A stretch of DNA of 24,148 nt from Candidatus Pacearchaeota archaeon (GCA_016181905.1 JACOYM010000002.1:1-24148), one strand, 5' to 3'; counted from the first letter of the stretch, positions 6,198 through 14,111 are shown. Translations and numbers: made by a program. Notes: a model not told the origin generated them from the sequence alone.

Positions 6198-7508
6198 ATG
6201 TTAAAAGTCGCATTACCGGTTGGATTAGTTGGAAAAGATGGATACACAGACAGCCAAATAAGAGCCAGGGCATCTGTTGCAGAAAAAATAGGAATTCCTA
6301 TTATACCGCAAGTTGTTCTTTATGGAAACGGATATAACAAAGAGGTGGTTGAAAAAGGAGTTAAGGATTTGAAAACTATATTAGGCTATGATGCAGATTC
6401 TAAAGGATTATTGGTGCATGAGGATTATAGAACTAATGTTTTCTTTCAAGAAGGCTTGGAAAGAGCCAGAAAAAATATGTCTTATTTTCAGGGGCAGAAT
6501 GTTGCGATGTTTTTAATTCATTTTCCAAAGCTGCTGGATTATGGTTTAGAGGGGCTATTGCACCAAAGAATATTATCAAGATTAAGCGAAGATTTCAGAA
6601 AACATACCGGAAGAGCTATTTTTGACAGGTCTCCATTTAATATGGGGGAGTATGACTGCTTTGTTGATAAATCAGTCAAAGCAGTATTAAGAGCAAAAGA
6701 ATATGCACGGCAAAATGGTTTTGAAAATGCCCTAAGCCTTGAAACTGTAAATGCCCATGACTTTATTGTTGTGCCTTCAGAACCGGATTTAGACATGTAT
6801 TTTGGCGGAAGAGGGGGTTTTGCCAAACTTCTTGGAGAAGAAAGCCAAATTAAGTTTATGGACAGGGACCATATCGGATTGGAAAGGGCAATAGCTGGCG
6901 GGATAGATTTGGGGGGGTTAACATGCAGTTTAGGAGAGATTAATGGATTCAGCAGAAGAACTAATACGAATGTTTGCATTGATTCTGAACATTTAAACAT
7001 TGACCACTTGCTATCAGAAAGATATAATCCTGAATTGTTAGGAAGAATTGGTTACTCGCTTAATGATGAAGAAACCAGGATTTTAAAAAACAGAGGATTC
7101 TTTTTAACAAGAGGGCTGCCGAGAATATATGACAAGCCATTAAATGCTGAAAATATTGCCGGGAATATTGAAAATACCTGCAAGGTTGGGCATATGACTG
7201 GAGGTTTTGAACCTGAAATAAGAGTAAATGGCATATTGGTTCCTGGCTCTCATATCGGGATTGATCCTGAATCTAATTTTTTCGCTAGAGATGACAAAGC
7301 ACGGGAAGGATGGTGGAGCAGAACTAAAGGAAGAATTCAAAGATTTGCCAAGTTAATGGAAGGAAATGGCGTTGAAACTGTTGTGCTAGAGCCTAAATTA
7401 GGAACTTACACTAATGGGAAATTTGTAATAAGTCATGAAGAACCTCATTATAGCCAAGAAATGACTAAAACAGTTAGAAATTTTGTCAAGCTGACTAAAA
7501 TTGATTAA
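6198..7508 (+). CDS. Possible xylose-isomerase-like TIM-barrel protein, function unknown
   Basis: The 436-aa product is soluble, with no signal peptide. Several features suggest a metal-dependent xylose-isomerase/AP-endonuclease-2-type barrel: a strand-ending LSLETVN (Glu 182), VCIDSEHLN (Asp 262, Glu 264, His 265), VGHMTGG (His 332), PGSHIGID (His 352) and VVLEPKLG (Glu 398). Glu, Asp and His at the ends of successive strands are what the fold uses for metal binding and sugar isomerisation. This is a pattern argument only, and overall similarity to a named enzyme was not recognised. It has its own TATA box and a leader hairpin, and a T-run (7516-7522) follows the stop. It lies just before the diacetamido-sugar genes but has a separate promoter. 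A sugar or sugar-phosphate isomerase or epimerase is the most reasonable guess. Confidence 0.5.
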   Translation: MLKVALPVGLVGKDGYTDSQIRARASVAEKIGIPIIPQVVLYGNGYNKEVVEKGVKDLKTILGYDADSKGLLVHEDYRTNVFFQEGLERARKNMSYFQGQNVAMFLIHFPKLLDYGLEGLLHQRILSRLSEDFRKHTGRAIFDRSPFNMGEYDCFVDKSVKAVLRAKEYARQNGFENALSLETVNAHDFIVVPSEPDLDMYFGGRGGFAKLLGEESQIKFMDRDHIGLERAIAGGIDLGGLTCSLGEINGFSRRTNTNVCIDSEHLNIDHLLSERYNPELLGRIGYSLNDEETRILKNRGFFLTRGLPRIYDKPLNAENIAGNIENTCKVGHMTGGFEPEIRVNGILVPGSHIGIDPESNFFARDDKAREGWWSRTKGRIQRFAKLMEGNGVETVVLEPKLGTYTNGKFVISHEEPHYSQEMTKTVRNFVKLTKID

Positions 7509-7515
7509 AAAATTA

Positions 7516-7522
7516 TTTTTTT
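7516..7522 (+). terminator. T-run after the TIM-barrel gene
   Basis: Seven T residues begin eight bases after the stop codon at 7506-7508. Archaeal RNA polymerase terminates at such T-tracts without needing a hairpin. It separates this gene from the next, which has its own TATA box. Confidence 0.4.
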
Positions 7523-7546
7523 AATATATATTCTTATATTTCATAA

Positions 7547-7557
7547 TCTTTAAAAAT
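7547..7557 (+). promoter_or_regulatory. TATA box for the wlbA-methyltransferase operon
   Basis: ATCTTTAAAAATG sits about 28 bases before the ATG at 7578, consistent with leaderless transcription of the three-gene operon that runs to 10999. Confidence 0.55.
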
Positions 7558-7577
7558 GATGGATAGCGTAGGTAGTC

Positions 7578-9380
7578 ATGACGAATATTGCATTAGTGGG
7601 ATGCGGCTATTGGGGCAAGAATTATATTAACACCCTGAGAGACATAGATGATGTAAATATAAAATATGTATGTGATTTAAAAGAAGAAAATCTAACCCCT
7701 CTCAGAAAAAAGCTGCAGAATTCTTTGTTTTTCCATGATTACGGGGATATTCTAAAGTATTCGGATATCGATGGCGTGATAATTGCCACCCCTACAGCAA
7801 CGCATTTTAAGGTTGCCAAAGATTTTTTAGAGGCAGGAAAGAATGTGCTTGTTGAAAAACCTCTTACAAACAGCTCAAAAGACGCAGAAATTCTCTGCAA
7901 TATTGCAGATAAAAACAACCTTGTGCTGATGGTTGGGCACATATTTAGGTACAATCCTGCAATAACCAAAATAAAAGAGCTTATAGACTCTGGGGAGCTT
8001 GGAGAATTAAGGTATATAGAATCAAGAAGAGTAGGATTGGGGCCAATAAGGCAGGATGTAAGTGTTCTTTGGGACTTGGCAACCCATGATGTTTACATTT
8101 CTAATTTTTTAGTTGGGGGCACTCCCCAAAAAGTAAGCTGCATAGGAATCTCGCACAATAAAAACATAGATGACATAACAAATGCCAGCCTTGTTTATAG
8201 CAATGGAGTCTTCTCAACAATATATGCAAACTGGGGGCATCCTGTAAAAGAGAGAAAGCTTTATGTTGGCGGAACTAAAAAAGCGGTTCTATTTGATGAT
8301 GTAGAGCCGGTAAACAAAATTATTATTTTTGACAAGGGGGTAACATACACCCCTTCTGTTTCAGGTTTTTCAGAGTTTGTAGCGGCAACAAGAGACGGCG
8401 ATGTGCATATTCCAAAAATTCAAAATAAGCCTCCTTTAAAAGAGGAGATAGAGCATTTTTTAAGATGCATCTCAAAAAAGGAAGCCTGCAAAACTAATGG
8501 CAGGGAGGGGCTTGAAACAGTAAGGGTATTGGAAAGCGCAGAAATGTCGAGAAAGAGATGCGGTGTGGAGATTTGCCTTGGCAAATGTTATATCACCCAG
8601 ATGGCAGATTATCTGCTCAATTTTATGATAGATGAAGAGTTATTAAATGAAGCCTCTGAATTTTTAGGCATGCCCAAAGAGGAGATTTTGAGAGGATTTG
8701 AAGAAGCGAGCAAGAAATATCCTGGATTTTTAAAATGGACGCATGTTTCAGAGGAAGAGTGGATTGAGAAGAAGATAAACCAGAATGATGAAAAAGAGGT
8801 TGCAAAATTCTATCAGGAAACGCCCAATTATATTTTTGAATTGATTGAGTTTCATTCAACCTCTGACAAGAAAAGGCTTGTTCAAAAGGCAGTTGAGGTA
8901 ATGAAGAAAAATAATGCCAAGAAGGTTGCTGATTATGGCGCAGGCATTGGGCAGGACGCAATAATGCATTCTATGGGGGGGATGGATGCCACTGCGGTGG
9001 ACTTGCCGGGAAAGACATTTGATTTTGCAAAATTCAGGTTTAGGAAAAGAGGGCTAAACATAAATGCAATAGACATAATTCCTGGAGAAATGCCATTAAA
9101 GGAAAAATATGATGCTATAACCTGTTTTGAGGTTATACAGCATCTGCCAGATCCTGAAAAAGCCATTGAGCATTTTTATGAGCATCTAAATGAGGGCGGC
9201 TTGTTGCTGTTAACAGCAAGATTTAAAGGGAATTATGCCCTTGCCCTGAAAGAAAATGAGAGGTATCATTCAAGTTTTGATGACATAATTAAAAGCAAGG
9301 GATTCAAGCAGATAGAAAAAATTCACATGTGGGGGCCTGAGGGGGAAAAAGGAAAATACCTGGATGTTTATAAAAAATGA
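7578..9380 (+). CDS. Fusion: WlbA-like sugar-nucleotide 3-dehydrogenase + SAM methyltransferase
   Basis: Residues 1-333 form a Gfo/Idh/MocA oxidoreductase. GCGYWG (8-13) is the NAD site, EKP (93-95) holds the conserved Lys, and WDLATHD places a catalytic His at 170. It is closest in feel to WlbA/WbpB, which oxidises C3 of a UDP-GlcNAc-type uronic acid so that an aminotransferase can act. Residues about 334-600 form a class I SAM methyltransferase: a helical lead-in, then VADYGAGIGQD (450-460) as the SAM-binding loop, AVDLPG, and CFEVIQHLPDP as motif IV. The methylated group is unknown. The frame is continuous, so this is a true fusion and not a read-through artefact in the given sequence. The acetyltransferase gene overlaps its stop by four bases (ATGA), so the two are translationally coupled. 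Such a fusion would tie sugar methylation to C3-amino-sugar synthesis. Confidence 0.85.
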   Translation: MTNIALVGCGYWGKNYINTLRDIDDVNIKYVCDLKEENLTPLRKKLQNSLFFHDYGDILKYSDIDGVIIATPTATHFKVAKDFLEAGKNVLVEKPLTNSSKDAEILCNIADKNNLVLMVGHIFRYNPAITKIKELIDSGELGELRYIESRRVGLGPIRQDVSVLWDLATHDVYISNFLVGGTPQKVSCIGISHNKNIDDITNASLVYSNGVFSTIYANWGHPVKERKLYVGGTKKAVLFDDVEPVNKIIIFDKGVTYTPSVSGFSEFVAATRDGDVHIPKIQNKPPLKEEIEHFLRCISKKEACKTNGREGLETVRVLESAEMSRKRCGVEICLGKCYITQMADYLLNFMIDEELLNEASEFLGMPKEEILRGFEEASKKYPGFLKWTHVSEEEWIEKKINQNDEKEVAKFYQETPNYIFELIEFHSTSDKKRLVQKAVEVMKKNNAKKVADYGAGIGQDAIMHSMGGMDATAVDLPGKTFDFAKFRFRKRGLNINAIDIIPGEMPLKEKYDAITCFEVIQHLPDPEKAIEHFYEHLNEGGLLLLTARFKGNYALALKENERYHSSFDDIIKSKGFKQIEKIHMWGPEGEKGKYLDVYKK

Positions 9381-9874
9381 ATGAGAATTATTCGTTTATT
9401 GCTGAAGATGCTGAAATAGGAGAGGGCTCAAAAATCTGGAGATTCTGCAATATCTTCAGGTGCAAGATAGGAAAGAACACCCAGATAGGAAGCTATAATG
9501 AGATTAAAGAGGGGGCTTCTATAGGGGATAATTGCAGGTTTCAGGGCTATGTTTTTATAAGTGATGGCGCGCAGATTGGAAATTATGTTTTTATAGGGCC
9601 GGGAGCAACGCTCTTAACAGATAAGTATCCGACAGCAAAGAAGGCAATAGAAAAAAGGTGGAAAATAGACAGGATTATTGTTGGAGATGAAGTTGTTATA
9701 GGCGGGGGGGCAGTTATCCTGCCAGGTGTCAAGATTGGAAATAATGCTGTTATCGGGGCGGGCAGCGTCGTTACTAAAGATGTGCCAGCTTGCGCTATTG
9801 TATGCGGAAATCCCGCGAAAGTAATAGGGAGTGTAAATGATAAAAAATACAAAGAAAACTTTGAATGTCAGTAA
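9377..9874 (+). CDS. WlbB-like left-handed beta-helix N-acetyltransferase
   Basis: WlbB/WbpD-type enzymes acetylate the C3 amine of a UDP-amino sugar from acetyl-CoA. The 165-aa protein is almost entirely hexapeptide repeat: KIGKNTQIGSYNEIKEGASI near residues 30-50, then GDNCRF, IGNYVFIGPGATLLTDKYP and, towards the end, VVIGGGAVILPGVKIGNNAV. It closes with the family's GNPAKVIG motif, which caps the coil and helps bind CoA. Length and layout match trimeric WlbB homologues. The ATG overlaps the stop of the upstream fusion gene (ATGA), and the aminotransferase gene starts three bases after its stop. The three genes are thus one tightly packed operon. The exact acceptor depends on which sugar the neighbours make. 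Confidence 0.88.
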   Translation: MNENYSFIAEDAEIGEGSKIWRFCNIFRCKIGKNTQIGSYNEIKEGASIGDNCRFQGYVFISDGAQIGNYVFIGPGATLLTDKYPTAKKAIEKRWKIDRIIVGDEVVIGGGAVILPGVKIGNNAVIGAGSVVTKDVPACAIVCGNPAKVIGSVNDKKYKENFECQ

Positions 9875-9877
9875 AAA

Positions 9878-10999
9878 ATGAAGGTCCCATTTGTTGATTT
9901 AAATCGAGTGCATAACCCATTAAGAGAAGAGCTAAACCAAGCCATTAATAGAGTCATTAATGATAACTCTTACATTCTCGGAAAAGAAGTTGAGGAATTT
10001 GAGAAGAACTTTGCAGCATATTGCGATGTTGGCTATGCTGCTGGCGTTTCAACAGGAACAGATGCATTAGAACTTATATTGAGGGGATTGGGCATAGAAA
10101 ATGGAGATGAGGTTATAGTCCCTGCAAATACATTCATTGCAACTGCTTCTGCTATTGTGTCTGCTGGGGCAAAGCCTGTTCTTGTAGACTGTGATGAGGA
10201 TTACAATATTGATGCAACTAAAATTGAATCTGCAATAACAAGCAAAACAAAGGCAATCGTGCCAGTTCATCTTTATGGCAAGCCTGCGCATATGAACAAA
10301 ATAATGGAGATAGCCAAAAAGCACAACCTAAAGGTTATAGAGGATGCATGCCAGGCTCATGGTGCAAAATACGATGGGGAAAAGGCAGGAAGCTTTGGGG
10401 ATGCTGCTGCTTTTTCATTTTATCCTGCAAAAAATCTGGGGGCTTTTGGGGACGCAGGAATTGCTGTTTCCAATGACAAAGAATTGATTGAAAAAATAAA
10501 AATGCTGAGAAATTACGGGCAAAGCAAGAAGTATCATCATAACTTTTTTGCCTTTAATAGAAGAATGGACACTATTCAGGCAGCAATACTGAATATAAAA
10601 CTCAAGCATCTTGATGAATGGAATGAGCAAAGAAGGAAAATTGCCAGCATTTATTCAAGAGGTTTAGAAAACTTAAAAGGAATTGTTGAAATACCCGAAG
10701 AAGATAAAAATAAGGAGCACATTTATCATCTTTATGTCATAAGAACTGAAAAAAGAGAGGAGCTGCAAAACTTTCTTAAAGAAAAAGGGATTGACACAGG
10801 GATTCATTATCCCCTGCCTATTCACCTGCAAGAGGCATTTCGCCATTTGGGCTATAAAGAGGGAGACTTCCCAAGAACTGAAGAATATGCAAAACAAATC
10901 TTGTCTTTGCCTGTTTTTCCTGGAATGGCTGATGAGGAAGCAAAAAATGTTGTGAATGAAATAAAAAGTTTTTTTGATAATAATACTAAATCTGATTGA
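9878..10999 (+). CDS. DegT/DnrJ/EryC1/StrS aminotransferase (WlbC/WbpE-like)
   Basis: This PLP enzyme converts a 3-keto (or 4-keto) sugar nucleotide to the amino sugar with glutamate as donor. The 373-aa sequence opens VPFVDLNR. TGTDALELILRG (59-70) makes the phosphate-binding region, VIEDACQAHGA has the pyridine-binding Asp at 156, and FSFYPAKNLGAFGD places the Schiff-base lysine at 185. The C-terminal half has GIHYPLPIHLQEAF and the LSLPVFPGM active-site loop typical of the family. With the upstream 3-dehydrogenase and acetyltransferase it completes the WlbA-C-B order of reactions. A UDP-2,3-diacetamido sugar is therefore the best guess, although the 6-dehydrogenase (WbpA) and 2-epimerase (WbpI) are not in the window. 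The stop codon lies inside a palindrome shared with the convergent gene. Confidence 0.92.
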   Translation: MKVPFVDLNRVHNPLREELNQAINRVINDNSYILGKEVEEFEKNFAAYCDVGYAAGVSTGTDALELILRGLGIENGDEVIVPANTFIATASAIVSAGAKPVLVDCDEDYNIDATKIESAITSKTKAIVPVHLYGKPAHMNKIMEIAKKHNLKVIEDACQAHGAKYDGEKAGSFGDAAAFSFYPAKNLGAFGDAGIAVSNDKELIEKIKMLRNYGQSKKYHHNFFAFNRRMDTIQAAILNIKLKHLDEWNEQRRKIASIYSRGLENLKGIVEIPEEDKNKEHIYHLYVIRTEKREELQNFLKEKGIDTGIHYPLPIHLQEAFRHLGYKEGDFPRTEEYAKQILSLPVFPGMADEEAKNVVNEIKSFFDNNTKSD

Positions 11000-11019
11000 T
11001 GGCGCTAAATTCAATCAGA
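10991..11019. terminator. Convergent-gene palindrome containing both stop codons
   Basis: TCTGATTGA (10991-10999) and TCAATCAGA (11011-11019) are perfect 9-base inverted repeats around an 11-base spacer. The plus-strand stop TGA is the end of the left arm, and the minus-strand stop is the start of the right arm. It looks like a shared bidirectional terminator or mRNA 3'-end stabiliser. Confidence 0.5.
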
Positions 11020-11589
11020 ATAGTCTAATGTTGGCTTAACCCCAAAAGGCTTTCTGAATTTATCTAAGAACCACCCGTAAGGCCTTGATAATATTATATT
11101 TAAGATAACATAAGAGCCCATGGCAATCCCTATCTCTCTCCATGATGCCCCTGAAGATTTTAAAATGCCTGTGTATACTATTCCATTAAAAATTAAACTG
11201 GCCGTGGTGTCTAATAAAAATTTTCTTATTTTACCGCTTTTTTCATCTGCTTTGAAAATGTAGTCTGCGTAAAATTGCCTCCATATTCCGAAGGGGCGCC
11301 CTAAAATAAAACCAAGAGGAATGCTGATTAACCTTGCTTTTAATGTTGTATACGGGCCCATCCCTGCAATAACTAATTCATTAAACGCCAGCGCTGGCGT
11401 GTAAAAAACATTTATTGCTATGCTGTCTACCAGCCAATTTTTAATCTTTCTTTGAAAATTAGTCCGGGTTAGCCATTTTTTTAAATTAGTTTTTTTAACT
11501 TTTCTATTAGGAATATTCTCTAATTTTTGCATTGTTTTGCTATTTTCCACCTTTAGCAATTTTATCTCTGCTTGTTTTAATTCCTTCAT
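11011..11589 (-). CDS. AlaE-family (L-alanine exporter-like) membrane protein
   Basis: The protein aligns by eye along its core with E. coli AlaE (DUF1144), an inner-membrane exporter of L-alanine. Shared features are a VDSIAINVFY opening helix, a LKARLISIPLGFILGRPFGI segment followed by WRQFY, the middle LLDTTASLIFNGIVYTGI helix, and the C-terminal YGWFLDKFRKPFGVKP ending. The AlaE core is about 150 residues. This product has 192, the extra being a Lys-rich N-terminal tail of about 45 residues. Four hydrophobic segments are visible at roughly 53-76, 86-98, 123-142 and 149-167. A minus-strand TATA-like TTTATTAAT lies about 22-31 bases before the ATG. Its place inside a glycan cluster is unexplained. 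Amino-acid or small-molecule export is inferred from the family only. Confidence 0.8.
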   Translation of the reverse strand: MKELKQAEIKLLKVENSKTMQKLENIPNRKVKKTNLKKWLTRTNFQRKIKNWLVDSIAINVFYTPALAFNELVIAGMGPYTTLKARLISIPLGFILGRPFGIWRQFYADYIFKADEKSGKIRKFLLDTTASLIFNGIVYTGILKSSGASWREIGIAMGSYVILNIILSRPYGWFLDKFRKPFGVKPTLDYSD

Positions 11590-11718
11590 ACCCCCACAAT
11601 CAACACCATATTAATAAACTTTGTGACAAAAAAAATGTGCCGCCCAATCCTAAAGTAGGCGGTTTTCGCATAGCATTTCTGGCATAACAATTCTTAAAAA
11701 CCCTATCTTCACAATAAT

Positions 11719-11794
11719 ATAGGAAACGCATTAAATATTCTCGGGCGTTTCCTATCTATCAAATGCATAAAAACTCGCAAAAATATAATGCGTT
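11719..11794. repeat. Overlapping inverted repeats upstream of radical SAM gene 2
   Basis: ATAGGAAACGC (11719-11729) and GCGTTTCCTAT (11745-11755) are a perfect 11-base inverted repeat around 15 bases. A second pair overlaps it: AACGCATTA (11725-11733) and TAATGCGTT (11786-11794). The right arm of the second pair covers the TATA region (AAAAATATAATG, about -30 to -20) of the gene at 11810. The two pairings are mutually exclusive, since they share AACGC. This resembles a regulator-binding operator or a DNA/RNA switch. Confidence 0.55.
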
Positions 11795-11809
11795 AGATAT
11801 AATACAAAA

Positions 11810-13225
11810 ATGAAAAAAGCAAGAATATTTTTAGCAGAGGCATCGCTTGAGGAGCAAAATATCGGAAGGGGGGAGCATAGCGAAAGCAATAATGCGCACT
11901 ATCCTGTTGGGCTGACTTACCTTGATGCTGCATTAAGGAGAAATGGCTATGAGGTTCTGACAAAGGATTATACACTATGGAGAGAATTCAGGTGCCTTGA
12001 AGACATTAGAAATGTAGTTGAAACATTCAAGCCGCAGTTTATCGGATTTTCTGTAATGACAATGACAAGGGCTTCAACATTCAAGGCAATAAAACTGATA
12101 AAAAGCATTGACAAAAATATAAAAATAGCTCTTGGAGGAATTCATCCAAATGTTATGTATAAGCAATTGCTTGAAAACTTAGAGATTGATGCTGTCTGCC
12201 TTGGCGAGGGTGATGAAAGCTTAGTTGAATTGTGCGATGCATGGGTTAAGAACAAGCCAATAGGCAAGATTAAGGGAATTGCATTCAAGAAGGGCAATAA
12301 TGTTATTGTGACTGCGCAAAGGGAATTAAGGAGGGATTTGAACAATATTCCTTTTCCGAGCTATGACATATTTATGAAGCCAGAGATAAGGCATGTCCTG
12401 ATGATAACATCAAGGGGGTGCCCGAACAAATGCACATTCTGCTGCCTTGATATTTTGAGCAGGAGATTGTGGAGGCCAAGGAGCCCGAAAAATATTGTTG
12501 ATGAGGTTGAATATGTTGTTAAAAAATACCCCTGGGTTGAAAGGATTGAGTTTATAGACGATACATTCACACTGGACAACCATAGGGTTATAGAGATATG
12601 CAAGGAGATAATAAAAAGAGGCATTAAAATAAAATTCCAGTGCCAGGGAAGGATAAAGCCTGTTTCAAGAGAGATGTTTTTCTGGATGGAAAAGGCGGGG
12701 TTTGACCAGATTGGGTTTGGGATAGAGACAGGAAGCAGGAAGATTCTTGCAACAATTAATAAAGGCATAACACAGGAGGACTGCGTAAATGCATTAAAAA
12801 TTCTTCGCGAGTTTAAAAAGCTCAAGGTGGCAAAATATTTGATTGTTGGGCTGCCTGGAGAGACATGGGAAACTGTAACGGAAACCATAGATTTTATCAA
12901 AAAGCTGCAGAGAATAAAGAGAATGGAGTATTTTTATGCCTCTCCGCTGTGGGTTTATCCAGGGACAGCGGTTTATGAGCTGGCAAAATCCAGAGGAGTA
13001 ATAGATGACAGCTACTGGATAAGCGACAAGCCATGCCCCCTGTTTACTCTGGAGCATCCAGCAGAGGAGCTGATAAAGATGTCAAACAAGATTGCATTTG
13101 AAACCATGCTTGCCCAGGAGGGAATACTGATTGTAAAGGAATTTATAAAAAGGGTAATAAAAAGCCCAAAATATTACATAAAAAGATTTCTGGTTGGAAC
13201 GACTAATTTGAGAGGATTTAGCTAA
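11810..13225 (+). CDS. B12-binding-type radical SAM protein 2
   Basis: The 471-aa product has an N-terminal B12-fold domain (about 1-135) with YPVGLTYLDAALRRNGYEV, the ALGGIHPNV motif (107-115) and LGEGDESLVEL. The radical SAM core follows, with TSRGCPNKCTFCC placing cluster cysteines at 204, 208 and 211. GIETGSRKILATINKGITQE and YLIVGLPGETWETV are the later core motifs. The DxHxxG cobalamin motif is absent. The C-terminal 60 residues are Lys-rich and amphipathic. The substrate is unknown. The gene stands alone with its own promoter region, which carries the unusual overlapping palindromes at 11719-11794. It ends seven bases from the convergent gene for the membrane-anchored protein. Confidence 0.85.
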   Translation: MKKARIFLAEASLEEQNIGRGEHSESNNAHYPVGLTYLDAALRRNGYEVLTKDYTLWREFRCLEDIRNVVETFKPQFIGFSVMTMTRASTFKAIKLIKSIDKNIKIALGGIHPNVMYKQLLENLEIDAVCLGEGDESLVELCDAWVKNKPIGKIKGIAFKKGNNVIVTAQRELRRDLNNIPFPSYDIFMKPEIRHVLMITSRGCPNKCTFCCLDILSRRLWRPRSPKNIVDEVEYVVKKYPWVERIEFIDDTFTLDNHRVIEICKEIIKRGIKIKFQCQGRIKPVSREMFFWMEKAGFDQIGFGIETGSRKILATINKGITQEDCVNALKILREFKKLKVAKYLIVGLPGETWETVTETIDFIKKLQRIKRMEYFYASPLWVYPGTAVYELAKSRGVIDDSYWISDKPCPLFTLEHPAEELIKMSNKIAFETMLAQEGILIVKEFIKRVIKSPKYYIKRFLVGTTNLRGFS

Positions 13226-13226
13226 T

Positions 13227-13260
13227 TAAACTCTAAATTATATTATTTTTTATGAGTTTA
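13227..13260. terminator. Inverted repeat between convergent genes
   Basis: TAAACTC (13227-13233) and GAGTTTA (13254-13260) flank a 20-base A/T loop with a T6 run. It lies just after the stop of the plus-strand gene and overlaps the end of the minus-strand gene. A bidirectional terminator is likely. Confidence 0.4.
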
Positions 13261-14111
13261 TTGACTACCTTATTTATTCTATTTATTACAGATTTTTTAA
13301 TTTTTTTGGTGGTGAATATATCTATTATAAAAAGAATAATCCCCCCAATTAAAAAAGCGAGCATATACCCCCAAATACCCTTATACCAAGGTTCAATTTC
13401 ATATATTATATTATACCAGTTTCCTTGTTTTTCCTTAACCCAAATAACCCATTGCTTATTTGCAGACATGGTTGGAAAAAGATTCCCTTCTAATTTAGAT
13501 AGTATGGCATTTTGAGGGAGGATTATTGCCTTTTCTCCAACATAACTCCATGAATCAAGTCCAATAAAGGTATGGAAATCTCCTTGTTTAACGATAAAAT
13601 TTTTTATATTATATTTTATCAGAATAGCATATCTATCCTTTATGTTAAGAGTGGGTGCATTCAATACTTTACTACACCTAAAAGATATTTCACTATAATT
13701 TTCATTACCTGCACCATACAAATATTCCCTTCTATTACAAGTCAATGGTATTTCTGTTTCTTTGACATCACATTTTTTTTCAGCAGTATAACCGGGATTT
13801 TCTATTTCCCCCTTACATAAGCTTACGATTGGTTCTGAAATACTATCATTTTTGATATGCTTAACATTATCTGCAGGATATATGTAAATTGAAAGATTAA
13901 TGGTTTTATTACTTATATTCTCAAGCCAAAATTCTATCCCAATAATTGAGTCAATAGTATCATTTTTATTAATATAAATAAATTCCCCTACCCTTTCAAA
14001 ATTAATAGCCCCACCATCTTGCAAATTGATGCTTATTAGGCTTGCTCCAGCTATATTCACGAAAAAGAAAGGTGAAATAAGTAGTATAATATAAAGATAG
14101 TTTCTAATCAT
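13233..14111 (-). CDS. Secreted, membrane-anchored protein of unknown family
   Basis: The 292-aa product has a clear signal peptide (hydrophobic residues 5-22, likely cleavage after AGA at 21-23). A long polar ectodomain follows, then one C-terminal membrane helix (about 246-266, GYMLAFLIGGIILFIIDIF) and a Lys/Arg-rich cytoplasmic tail of about 25 residues. The topology is outside to inside. The ectodomain has four cysteines clustered in the middle and six N-X-S/T sequons (NDT, NIS, NKT, NLS, NDS, NYS), so it may itself be glycosylated. The first half looks like a beta-rich domain. I recognise no family. Coding DNA is visibly more A/T-rich than neighbours, which raises Asn content and may inflate the sequon count. 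A minus-strand TATA (TTTATAAAAT) lies 20-31 bases upstream. It could be a surface acceptor protein or an unrelated insertion. Confidence 0.7.
   Translation of the reverse strand: MIRNYLYIILLISPFFFVNIAGASLISINLQDGGAINFERVGEFIYINKNDTIDSIIGIEFWLENISNKTINLSIYIYPADNVKHIKNDSISEPIVSLCKGEIENPGYTAEKKCDVKETEIPLTCNRREYLYGAGNENYSEISFRCSKVLNAPTLNIKDRYAILIKYNIKNFIVKQGDFHTFIGLDSWSYVGEKAIILPQNAILSKLEGNLFPTMSANKQWVIWVKEKQGNWYNIIYEIEPWYKGIWGYMLAFLIGGIILFIIDIFTTKKIKKSVINRINKVVNKLIKNNII

Noticed and set aside
12361..12900. Minus-strand open frame of 179 codons
   Set aside because: Antisense to the radical SAM core of the gene at 11810, including its cluster motif.
13252..13515. Plus-strand open frame in the A/T-rich gene
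   Set aside because: Low-complexity hydrophobic translation opposite a gene with a proper signal peptide and membrane helix.
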